Part shown: piece after piece, positions 10,857-20,980 of the stretch
Layout: each line of letters begins with the position of its first letter
Position numbering within the stretch: the stretch's first letter is position 1
Origin: Gnetum montanum
Lineage: Eukaryota; Streptophyta; Gnetopsida; Gnetales; Gnetaceae
Reading direction: 5' to 3'
Length of the DNA: 64,000 nucleotides
Assembly (NCBI GenBank): GCA_015680685.1
Contig: MNCI01008012.1
Location: 63,070-127,069, forward strand
The notes under the pieces: model-generated
Database searches by the model: none
Seen by the model: only the letters and a program-made list of their open reading frames with translations
Told to the model about the DNA's origin: nothing
Translations under genes and position numbers: made by a program

Positions 10857-12576
10857 TATTTATGCATAAATTTTGGATGCACCAACACTGGGGGAAAGAC
10901 TTGTTTGAGGAGACTATCACCTAGGGTGCCTCCTTTATTAGTATGGAAACCCAAGAATAGTCTTAGTTTAAGAGAGATATGTGACATTCCAAAACAAAAG
11001 TAAATTAAATTAAAAGTTGGGGAATTTGAATTGAAAAATAGTCTTAGATTCCAAGACTTAATAAAAATGTAGTAATTAGTGAATTTAAATGTTTCCCTAA
11101 TCTCCTGTTGCTACCATCGATTCATGATTTCTTGTTGTCGTGGACATTGATACAGTTGACACTACTTGTAGCCGCCAGGAGATGGAGAGAGAGAGAGAAA
11201 TTTGTTTGGTGTTCCGTAATCACGTGCCTCATTGTCACCTATCATGCAATCTACCTTTGGTGACAAAAAACCTAGGGAGGTTTCCTGTTGTTGAAGAGAG
11301 AAAGAAGAGAGAACCCTACCACCATTGCAGTTTGCAGTTCTATTCATCACCATTGCAATTTGTGGTTTTGTCCATTGTCATCTACTAGGAAAGGAAGAAG
11401 AGTGAGGGATTTCATTGCTATTTGCATTGCTATAGGCATGCCTTCATCGTGTAGTAGCAACTTCTACCCTATAAAAGCTTACTGTGTGTGCCATCGCTAC
11501 ATCATGTGTCACCTTTGTTGGGAGAGAGAAAACCAAAACCCCTTAGCTAGCCAAAAGGACTATCATCATTTGGTACCATACAACCATTGACACTACTATT
11601 AATGGCTTCTATTCACCTATTTCCATTGCAATGTCTTTGTGTGCTCTATCCTTTGCAAAAGCCATGTGCTATCATTGTCACGTGCTACTACTGACACATG
11701 TCTACATCTTTCATGTACGTCACCACACTGATCATTGTTTTCCAGTGTGCAAATCAAATTAGGAAGAAGAAAGAGAGAGGAAGAGAGATTTTGATGATGC
11801 CCTATTTGCATCATGCACCTTATTGGAGTGAAGGGAGGATGGTTGATGACCATAGAATGCTGATCATGTGCTAGAGAGACCAAGATCCCTTGGTTGAGAG
11901 AGCTCATGTCTACTGATTGGGAAAGGGGAGATCCCTAAAAGCTTGCATGTCCTACACATGTGCTATCTATTGCATGTGCTATGCTTGCAAAATCCTATGC
12001 CTACCTATGACCACCTACCTATCTTGCACTTGCCAATGATAGGAACCTTTGACACGGTGCTACTAATTCCTGCACCTATTGCTACTGGTCATTGCCATGT
12101 CAGTGATCATTAGAGAATTGTAGGCCACTACTGCTAAGAGGGATATGTTCGATGATTTTCCCCTTGTTCCCATCTGATGGTGGAAGAGGGGGAGGCCTCA
12201 ATGATCCTTTGTAGTAGGTCGTGGCCTTTCCTTATAGCCACTCACCATTGGTTACACCACAGTGTCCACCACTCAGGCTATTACATAACTTTTGTAATGC
12301 TTGGCACCACCATCCCACATCTGCATGTAACTATTGTAACCACCATTATTAGTTACACCACCTTTGCAGATGTTACGTAACTCACTTTCTATACCACCTA
12401 GGTCGTTACGTCCATGCCATCATGGCATAGCAACATAACTATCGCTAGAAGCTCACCATTATGAATTGGGCTCCAAGACATACTTATACAGATTAAGTTT
12501 CTTTATGCTTAGTGCTAGGGGATTAGAATTGTTGATCATGGCCCCATGCCTAGCATGGGTGATGTTGACATCAACA
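10857..12576 (-). repeat. 3' LTR of element D
   Basis: Homologous along its length to 12990-14675; both copies share the GTTTGAGGAG region, a GAGAGAGAGA tract (about 11180-11200) and the same end. The outer end is decayed (TATTTATGC against TGTTGATGC); the inner end is GACATCAACA. It contains clustered GTTAC/GTAAC words including the palindrome GTTACGTAAC at 12372-12381. Short open frames inside are not shared in frame with the other LTR. Confidence 0.85.
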
Positions 12577-12592
12577 CTTAGCCCCTAAACTA
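12577..12592 (-). promoter_or_regulatory. candidate polypurine tract of element D
   Basis: Read on the minus strand, the bases directly before the left LTR contain TTTAGGGGCTAAG, a short and degenerate purine-rich tract. It is weak alone but lies where minus orientation requires it. Confidence 0.4.
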
Positions 12593-12955
12593 GAAATTTC
12601 ATGAAAGTGCAAGGAACAACATAATAATAGAAATATTAAAAGGAGATGTAGAAGAAAAAGGACAAAGCTAGGACTCAAGCAAGGACCACAAAAATTAGAA
12701 TTGAGAAAAGAAAGTTTAGGATTTTGAAAATGAAAATTATCAGAAAATAGAAAACATTAATTTTTTTTTTAAAAAAATAGAAAATAAAGGGTTTGAAATT
12801 AGAGGTTTGCAAGAAAGGAAAATGAAATTTAGGGAAACAAAAATTTTGAGGCAAGAACAAAATAGGAAAAATGAAATTTTTGGGAAATGAAAAGAGAATA
12901 GAAACTAGAAAAGGAAAAAAAATTAATAATTTTTTAAAAATGGAAAATAAAAGTT
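12593..12955 (-). other. internal region of element D, strongly purine-rich
   Basis: The plus strand is built almost wholly of A and G runs with T-rich breaks. The apparent minus-strand frame over 12675-12965 is a low-complexity Phe/Leu/Ile string produced by that bias, and I do not regard it as a gene. No gag or pol motif is seen. Confidence 0.7.
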
Positions 12956-12983
12956 GGAGGTTCAAGCCCTCCTTCTAGCACCA
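12956..12983 (-). promoter_or_regulatory. primer-binding site of element D, tRNA-like
   Basis: On the plus strand this is GGAGG, TTCAAGC, CCTCC, TTCTAGC, A, CCA: a complete T arm (5-bp stem, 7-base loop), 7-base acceptor strand, discriminator base and CCA. The minus strand, six bases inside the right LTR, is therefore complementary to a tRNA 3' end over 28 bases. I cannot name the tRNA. Confidence 0.65.
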
Positions 12984-12989
12984 AAAAGC

Positions 12990-14675
12990 TGTTGATGCAT
13001 AAATTTGGGATGCGTCAACACTGGGGATAAAACTTGTTTGAGGAGGCTATCACCTAAGGTGCCTCCTATATGGGTACAGAAGCCTAAGAATAGTCTCAGC
13101 TGGAAAGGGTTATGTGACATTCCAAAAAAAGGTAAATTAAATTGAAAGTTGGGGAATTTGAATTGAACAAAAAGTTTGAATTCTAAGACTTAATGAAAAT
13201 GTAGTAACTAGTGAATTTAAATGTTTCCCTAGTATCCTACTACTACCATCAGTCCATTCTATCTCATTGTTGCAGATGCTGTTGCAGCCAACACTATGTG
13301 TAGTCACTAGGAGAGAGAGAGAGAGAAAGAGATTTGTCTGGTGTTCCATTGTCATGTGCCTCACTGTTGCCTACCACGAAACCTACCATTGGTGGTAGAA
13401 AACCTAGGGAGGCCACTTGTTGAAGCTTCACTGTTGTCGAAGAGAGAAATAAGAGAGAACCCTGCCATTGTTGTAGTTCATGGTTCTATCCATTATCATC
13501 TACTAGGGAAGAAAGGAGAGAGAGGAATGTCATTGCTATCTATGTTGTTGTAGATGTGCTTTCAACATGCAAGAATAACATTTGTTGAAAATCCTGCTAT
13601 GCGCATTGCTGCTACATCATGCATCACCTCCACTAGGAGTAAGAAAACCAAAATCCCTCCACTAGACAAAAGGACCATCATTATCTGCTACCACGTACTC
13701 GCTAATGCCACTGTCAATGCATGTTGTTCACATATTACCACTATAATGTCTCCACACACTTTGACCTATACCAAAGCCACACGTTGTCATTGTCATGCAC
13801 TACTACTAACATGCATCTATGTCTACCACATACGTTGTCACATTGACCACCATATGTAGTTTGCATATTGGAGTAGGAAGGAGGGAAAGAGAGGAAGAGA
13901 GCTTCTGATGATGCCTTGTTCATGTCACACATCCTACCAGAGTGAAGGAAGGATGGTAGACGATCACCGCTTGTTGATCAAGATCCAACTGGCTAAGAGA
14001 GCTCCTGTTTGCTAATTGAGAGAGGGGAGATCCTTAAAAGTGCACTTGCCATGCTTGCATGTTGTCTACCACATGTGTTGTGCTTGCACACTCCTATAGC
14101 TATGAGTGACCACCTACTTGTCATGTGCCTGCCACTAATAGGAACCTCTGATGCACTGTTGCTAACACCCATTCCTACTACTACTAGTCGCTATTGCATT
14201 GGTGATCATCAGAGAACTATAGGCCAATGCTACCAAGAGGGAGATGTCTAGTGATCTGCCCCTTGTTCTTGTCTATTGGTGGGAGAGGAGGAGGCCTCAA
14301 TGATCCTTTGTAATAGGGCACAACCTTCCTTCATAGCTACTCACTATTAGTTACACCATGTCATCCATCACCTAGGCCATTACGTAACTTCCATAATGCC
14401 TAGCATCACCACCCCACCCCTACACGTAACTCTTGTAACCACCATTGTCAATTATGCCACCTTTGTGGCTGTTACATAACTCATTTTCTACATCACTTGG
14501 GTCATTACATCCATGCCATTATGGCATGGAAACGTAACCATTTCCACAAGCTCACCATTATAAATCAGGCTCTAGGACATACTTGTACAAATTAACTTTC
14601 TTTGTGCTTAATGCTAGGGGATTAGACTTGTTGATCATGGCTTCATGCCTACCATGGGCAATGTTGGCATCAACA
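12990..14675 (-). repeat. 5' LTR of element D
   Basis: The better preserved copy, with perfect TGTTGATGC and GCATCAACA termini. It parallels 10857-12576 throughout, including the GAGA tract near 13312-13330. The right flank ACCAT (14676-14680) pairs with AACAT left of the other LTR. Confidence 0.85.
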
Positions 14676-14680
14676 ACCAT

Positions 14681-15828
14681 TAAACCACATCATCATCTAT
14701 GAAAATTTTTCTGCACTGTAAAGTGCCTCATTACATATCATGGCACCTATGCTACTTGTATAAAATGCTAGAAGGCCTCAACAAAATTTAAAAGATGAGG
14801 TTATTGAATTTATTTTAAAAATTTTATCATGTGTTTCCATCCATATTTTTCATAACATCTTTGCTTAAAGAGAAGAATCATGCATTCATACAAGGAATAT
14901 CTCTAAATGCTAGTTACTAAGAAGATCTCCTAATACATCCTATCTTGAAGTATTGACACAATGAAAAAGGTATGTTGTCTCTATTATATTCTTCATGGAT
15001 TGTTAAATTAAAATGTAATAGAGACTAAAACTTAGTAGAGGCTCCAATAGGAACACAAATGGATTAGAATCCTAACTGTAGAAAAAATTGAAATACAACA
15101 GAAGCCCAAATGGAGAAAACACCTAAATGATCTTTCACTTGCAAAAATCATTAATAACTCAACTTCCATTTAAAATCCATAGAGATTGAATTAATGAATT
15201 GAAAATTAACTTAACAAAAAGCTGAGGAGAGAGCGAATCACCTTTGGATTAGTCTATCAACCTCTATTATCATCAATGTTGTAAAGTAGATAGAATTCAC
15301 AGTATCAAAATCAATGAGGTTAAGGCTTATCCATTTCTTTTATAACTATGTATTGTATTTCCTCTCTTAATGAATCAAAATGTTATGTAATGTCCCACTA
15401 CAACTGTTGGTCATGACAATAATGATATCTTTCCATAACTACTTATGATGGAAATAGTGTAAAGAGTAATTGTTGATGATGGCAAAAGTGAACCATTGTC
15501 ATAATGGGAAATTATCACAAGATTATCCCACTAATTATCCATATATGATAAAAAAAACTATTCTTAAGGACACCTATATCATGGACATGCTTGATACACA
15601 CATACTCAAATAGAAAGTACCACTAATTATCTATATATGACAAAATAAAGTATTCTTAAGAATACCTTTATCATGAACATGCTTAATATACACATACTCA
15701 AATAGAAAGTACTAATACTTGATTTATGATGGTAATGTCTTAGAGCTTGTAGAGTTCCTTCTATGTATTATACCATATGAAACTTCTAGAATGATCTATT
15801 TATAAACTATTTCTTTATGAATTATAAA
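14681..15828 (-). repeat. copia LTR remnant flanking element B
   Basis: The part from about 14950 to 15720 matches 45440-45900, for example in CATGGATTnnTAAATTAAAATG, in the TAATAACTCA region and in the TACTTGATTT region. If the latter is the 5' LTR of the buried copia element, this is most of its 3' LTR, cut from the copia coding part by insertion of B at 15829. The stretch 14681-14950 is not clearly matched. Confidence 0.5.
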
Positions 15829-16683
15829 TGATGAATCATGATTCATCTGGCTACGATATCGAACCCCAAATATTAGATCCACAATATCGGGTATGCAATA
15901 TTGCAGCCCAAGTAATGAGATTGGATACGTGATATCATGACTCCTCTGCAGGCCTATAAATACTCATGTAGGTGCATGAGAGGAGTCAAGTTTTTAGATA
16001 GAAGTTAGTCATTCTTAGTTAGTTCTTAGTTTTCATTTCTAGTTCTTCTCAGCCCTTTCCCCCAGTGCATGCCCGTAGTGTGATGATTGTAATTGTATGG
16101 CATCCTTTATTCGAGTGTGATGTACTTGGACACACACATGACCAAAAATAAAGATTGAGATTACTTCATCATTGTAGAATTCACTTAGTTTAATTAATTA
16201 ACTATTATTGTTATTAAACATGGAATGAGTACGACTTAATAATGAGCATATACGTGTGACTACTTGGTATCCCAGTAGCATACTTAGGCCATGCGCTTGG
16301 TAATCCTAGTGGTAGTCATGCACAAGACCTAAGATGTGTACAAATGATTAAGTAATAGATGCTCATTGCACTTAGGCTAGCTTAGATTCTCTCTTCCTAT
16401 CTCCTATTAGCTTTGACCCTCTCTCCCTTTCCTCTTAGCCTAATTAAAGTTATTTTCCATTGCCTCTAGAAGTAGCATTAGTTTAGGAACATATCATACA
16501 CCTCACTCTAAACTAAACCATATGTGAAAAATCATATACCAGTTTAGGTGGAAAGATAGTGAACTGCAATCAATGAGTAACTATCTAGATACCACAACTA
16601 GCCCATCTACGAAGTTTGACTGGATTGTGCATGAAATGCTCATATTCATCTGGTTGAGTGTAGGGGTACATCGCCACTCATCA
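15829..16683 (+). repeat. 5' LTR of B
   Basis: Runs TGATGAATCATG to CACTCATCA. U3 holds repeated GATATC/AATATT-type words, then a TATA box (TATAAATA, 15955-15962) about 125 bases into the LTR. It is the same length as its partner at 23544-24398, with scattered point differences, so the insertion is not recent. Confidence 0.93.
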
Positions 16684-16684
16684 T

Positions 16685-16703
16685 TGGTGTCATTGCTAGG
16701 GAC
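16685..16703 (+). promoter_or_regulatory. primer-binding site of B, tRNA-Asp type
   Basis: TGGTGTCATTGCTAGGGAC begins one base after the LTR. Plant tRNA-Asp gives the complement TGGCGCCGTTGCCGGGGA; the differences are mainly C-to-T or G-to-A changes, as expected for decay of methylated DNA. Confidence 0.75.
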
Positions 16704-16813
16704 AGTGCTAGTTATTTAGATTAGTTACATCATACAATATCATTATAACAATGTATTAATGATATATCTTTTGGAAAGAATAATTGTAGTAAATCACATA
16801 CAATTTTGCAACC

Positions 16814-17810
16814 ATGTCTCTCTAATAAGACTATGATCATGCAACAACTAGTAAGGCAATTCATTGGAGAACCAAAAAATTATATGATGAAGAAGACGAA
16901 GTTTGGACTACTCAATCTGATGTAGGGGTTTCCTATGAACATAAACAAAGACAACATCATCCCAACTCACAAACACATAACCTACCTAGTAACGATGAAC
17001 CCCTACTGGCCACTAAGAGCCTAACGCATATACAAGAGGTTGTTCAAATATCCCATAGGCATCACAAGGAAATCCATCTACCCAGGCTTGACTTAAACAA
17101 CTTGCCTAAGTTTTCTAGAAGCTATGATTTAGATCTGCAACAACATTTACAAGCCTTCTATGATGCCTGTGCATGGAACAACATTGATATTGGATGGAAA
17201 AAACTTAAGCTCTTTCCTACGAAACTTGTTGGGTAATAAAAAGTATGGTATAGGTCTTTAAAACCAAAATCAATTCGACATTGGCCAACAATGGTAGAAC
17301 TCTTCAATGAAAGATATCAAACCTATGCAAAAGTGTCAGCCTTAAGGAATCAAATCCAAGAGTGGAAACAAGCATAACATGAACCCTTGGACATGGCCTT
17401 AGATAGATATTATGCATTGTTAAACAACTACCTAGGCCATGGGTTCTTCGAGGAAAGGCTAATGTACCATATCATAGATGGGCTCCATAATGAAACAAGG
17501 GAAACCCTAGGGATGTATGCCTCAGGTTAGCTATATGAACTATGAACCCATCATGTCTAAGAGCTTATTAAGTGGGTAGTAAAAGAAGAAGGAGAAATGG
17601 ATAAATGGGAGAATGTTGAAAAATATCAATAGGTCCAAAACCTTAAATCAATAAGGGCCCATGATAATGAAGAGGAGAAATCAACTCACCTCAAGGAGGT
17701 GGAACCATCTTTGCCAATACTACAATCATTGGATAAAATTGAGGCAAATATCAATAAGATGATGGAATGGATGCATAAAAAATGTGGAGAATATGCTAAC
17801 ATTATTTGAG
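16814..17810 (+). pseudogene. gag of element B
   Basis: Starts at the ATG at 16814 (MSL), the position and context also used by C (25994) and A2 (43921). The conserved retrotransposon gag core follows: HLQAFYDACAWNNIDIGWKK, then LKLFP, a W-Y-SL block, LFNERYQTY and IQEWKQ, and further on YYALLNNYLGHGF. Gag would form the virus-like particle. Stops at the TAATAA pairs near 16822 and 17236, and at several single codons, make it defunct. Confidence 0.85.
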
Positions 17811-18840
17811 GTAGAGTCATGATGAACCAAGAAACAAGACAAAACACCCTTGAATAAGAGCTCAACTACCAATCATAGATATCAATGCAACATTTTCCTG
17901 TATGATCACCCCAAGGGCCAATGCCCAATCTTGTCACATTTATACAAGCATTGGGGAAGGGTGTTACACCTAGAGTTCATACAGAGATACTGTGTTTGAT
18001 CATAGAGGCAACAATCCTAGTCATGGGGAAGGCCACTACCAAACTAGTTATACCCTTCATACCATCCAAACCTAAGTGCTTATCAAGTCCAACATCTTAT
18101 TTCCCCAACCAAGTTAACATCCTCTATCTCACCACATTATTATCATTCTTCTCAATACTATCAACCCATATCCTCACCAACAAGACCACCACCTTGGGTA
18201 CCTTGCACTTCTTAATTTTAAAATTCTCATCCTTCATCTCCTTTCACATTGCCACCAATTGTGCCTAAAGGGTTTGCACCACTGCATCAACCCACAAATG
18301 TTACTTATGCTTCTACTATCAACAATAGTGGGAATCGTTTACAACATCAAAGGTATCGCTTCTTTAGACATGACCGTAAGAAGGAACAACATAGTTTCAA
18401 GACCATTGCATCTTCCAACACAACACAAGCCCAACACTATGGTGCATCTCTCTCTACAAATCCAATGCCTTGTGTCATCTCATCAGGGCCACCAATTAAC
18501 ACTCCAACAACTATACGGCCCAATGAATATAACCATGACAGGAGACATCATGATCCTTGCATACCAACTTATAGTCATGGGTGCCATAGAGGGTCAACCA
18601 CTCATCAATTGACTACATCTTATAAATTTCCCCACTATGCTTACTATAATCAAGTGTGTGAACCTCACTCATGGTACATTCCAACCACCACTTCAAAAGA
18701 CACCTAGTGGTTTGAATATGACTAGATCCCAATACGTCCAACATGTAAGGATCCCAACTTTTCATTTATTAATCCTTGATATGCTACCCCATTTAGTTAT
18801 GGGGGGTATCCTCCATTCTAACAAGCAGGACTAATAAATA
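17811..18840 (+). pseudogene. gag C-terminal tail of B
   Basis: Low-complexity His/Tyr/Pro/Thr/Asn-rich tail. One segment (18249-18707) is still open for about 150 codons. Homologous tails are in A1 (2150-3000) and A2 (42000-41600). No CCHC zinc knuckle is visible. It ends before the spacer with no protease. Confidence 0.65.
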
Positions 18841-20149
18841 TTTTTCATTTTCTTCAATTTTAAAATTTTTTGTTTTCCATTTTTTTCATTTTTCAATTTA
18901 TTGTTTTGTCTTTTTGTCTTTTTTATCCTTTTATAAGTAATCTCATCTATGAATAAAACACTCATGTGACTAGTTGGTTGAGGTGTTATTCTATGTTAAA
19001 AAGTCTCATGTGGCTAATTATTTGGACAGTGAGCCCATAACATCCACCAATCCATTCTATGAATAAGAGGTTATACTTTGGGTACAATGATATTCCTAAT
19101 CATTAAAAATTAAAGTAATTTTGTGTTCATTATGCCGAGAGCAAAAAATGATGGACTAAGAGGGAATAGCTAGGGTGTGACATCAAGGGGACTTATGGAT
19201 TCTCTTTGGTGACATCTGTAGGAGTTATCATGTAGGTTGGTTGTACTAAGATCCTTGTAGATCTAACGAAAAATGGAAGTAAGAGTAATAAAAAGGCACT
19301 CAACCAGAAAAATAATGCTATTCTAGGAGGTCCCACTGGAAAGACATTCACCCATGCCTAAAGGTTGGTGGCTTCTCTAGATTAAGTATTCATGAAAAAA
19401 ATTGAGTGCCACAAAGCAAAATCACTCCTGCCTTGAATGAAATACCAAGTGATCATACACCTTACTGTCATGGTGCTCTTATGGTTGTCCATCATGGGAA
19501 GAAACAATGTGATGTCATTGATCAAAGGAATGGACTTGGTCTTGATTTTCGAGTGACGAGTTAATGACACACAAATAATGCCTTACATGCAGGATTCATT
19601 ATGCCTTAGGTCAGTTACCACATGTCCTAATTTCTGTAATCCCTTCTACGATTTGCCTCATCTCGTTGTTCATGTAATTGTGACTTATGTCTTGGGTAGC
19701 ATGGAACTCATATCTCATCATAGTGGTATTTACATGTGTGTGTTTTGTGGAATTAGTATGGATTACATTTCACTCGTTTTATGCCTATGGACATTTTAAG
19801 GTAAGGTTATGCAAGGGCATTATAGGTTGGAACTTGCTTTAGGGAGGACCGACTTGCATGAATTTTGTAATTTGTACTTGTTTCACACCATCACATCATT
19901 TTATACCCTTTGAGTATTGTGTCACCAATGATATTCTTTCCCTCATCATCATCCTTCTGGTTCAAACGTTCCTATGTACTAACACATGCCCTTTTTCCTC
20001 ATACTCTTCATGACCTTCATTGCCAGATTTTACACCATGATACTTCTTCAGTGTTGTTAGGCCTAATCAACATTACCATGGTGCCTTCAAATTGACCTAA
20101 ATTCCATAGTTTACACTGCAGAATTTCAAAAATTTATCAATTATTCAAA
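18841..20149 (+). other. spacer of B between gag and ORF2
   Basis: Non-coding; shares blocks with the post-pol spacers of A1, A2 and A3, for example the ATCAAGGGGACTT word at about 19182 and the inverted repeat at 19806-19862. In B it directly follows gag, so the whole pol region appears to be missing between two segments that A2 holds about 4 kb apart. Confidence 0.65.
19806..19862 (+). repeat. conserved spacer inverted repeat (B copy)
   Basis: Left arm GTTATGCAAG; right arm CTTGCATGAA; the loop contains AGGGAGGACC. The left arm matches the consensus exactly. Confidence 0.6.
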
Positions 20150-20290
20150 ATACACCATTTTCATTAGGCCACGATATCAGGTCCCCGATATCATGTCCCA
20201 CATGATATTGGGGCCGCACTATTGTGTACATGATATCGCATCCTTTTAGCCTATATATATGGCCCCCCCTATAAACATAAACATCATTTG
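20150..20290 (+). promoter_or_regulatory. U3-like block with TATA boxes inside element B
   Basis: This internal stretch parallels the first part of the B LTR: a TTCATnnAG start, then spaced GATATC words (four GATATC or GATATT occurrences), then TATATATAT (20252-20260) and TATAAACA (20270-20277). It lies directly upstream of the ORF2 region. It may be a promoter for ORF2 or the remnant of a partial LTR; R and U5 are not recognisable after it. Confidence 0.5.
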
Positions 20291-20980
20291 AAACTGTTCA
20301 TGCGAGGGAGTTTTTCAAAGTTTCTTCTACGACTTGCGACCTATGCACCTCTTGATCTACCAGCCATAACTCACTTACTAGCGCTTCAATTTGCATTTTG
20401 TTTAAACCTATCTAAATCCAGAGTGTTCAGCTTAGTTATGGGGGATGGGTACACTAATTTTTTGAAATTTGTCATCGCCCAAAGGACACTATCAAGGGTA
20501 ATTAGTTATAAAAATAATAAACATGTGCTAAAAAAATTTCATCTCCTTATCTATATCAGGAAATTAAACTTTGAAACTACCTAAGAAAAGTGGGACAAAT
20601 ATTAAAACATTTTGCGGACATTTCCATAAAATTTCTACATTTAAATCACATGGAATAAGAAACAAATTCATTAAGGCAGGAAGTAAGGTATAACTTAACT
20701 TTTACAAACAACCTTACTAATGATTGGCCCCATGTGATTGTAGATGGTCCCAAAGCATGGACAATATGAAGGTCCTTCTCAAGGTGTGTCCAAGCAATTA
20801 AAGAGACGTAGAGGATAGGTGTTTTCCAAATAACGTGTAGAGCAGGAGGTGCAATCATTCAGTATCCATCAAGAGACTCCTGCTACTATACAATTGGGAT
20901 AGATAGAAGGTGGAGCTGCTGTAGCACTTGAATAAGGACAACACCTCACGTTGTTTCTAGAGTGTGTTTAGGCCATCTGT
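20291..20980 (+). other. leader of ORF2 region in B, unassigned
   Basis: A frame from 20288 runs about 98 codons, but I cannot relate it to any protein or to element C. The rest to 20980 shows no conserved frame. It may be the 5' untranslated part or a decayed N-terminus of ORF2. Confidence 0.35.

Larger units (their letters stand above)
10857..14675 (-). mobile_element. LTR element D with giant LTRs and minimal interior
   Basis: Two direct repeats of about 1.7 kb (10857-12576 and 12990-14675) flank only 413 bp. The right LTR is bounded by a perfect 9-bp inverted repeat, TGTTGATGC...GCATCAACA. The flanks AACAT (left) and ACCAT (right) are a near-perfect 5-bp target duplication. The minus orientation is set by a primer-site-like sequence against the right LTR and a G-rich tract against the left. 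No gag or pol is present, so it must be non-autonomous, similar in plan to LARD/TRIM-type elements but with unusual proportions. Confidence 0.8.

Noticed and set aside
11140-11907. Several 60-100 codon frames on both strands in the left LTR of D
   Set aside because: They overlap on opposite strands and the corresponding LTR (12990-14675) opens different frames, so they are not genes.
12675-12965. 96-codon hydrophobic minus-strand frame that looks like a membrane protein
   Set aside because: It is produced by the A/G-rich plus strand (Phe, Leu and Ile from TTT/CTT-like codons) inside element D; low complexity, not a protein.
12956-12983. A genuine tRNA gene
   Set aside because: Only the T arm and acceptor 3' strand are present; no D or anticodon arm lies upstream, and genomic plant tRNA genes do not encode CCA. 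A primer site explains it better.
18259-18612. 117-codon frame overlapping the gag tail of B
   Set aside because: It overlaps the 18249-18707 frame, which better fits the His/Tyr/Pro-rich gag tail; this one is a shadow.
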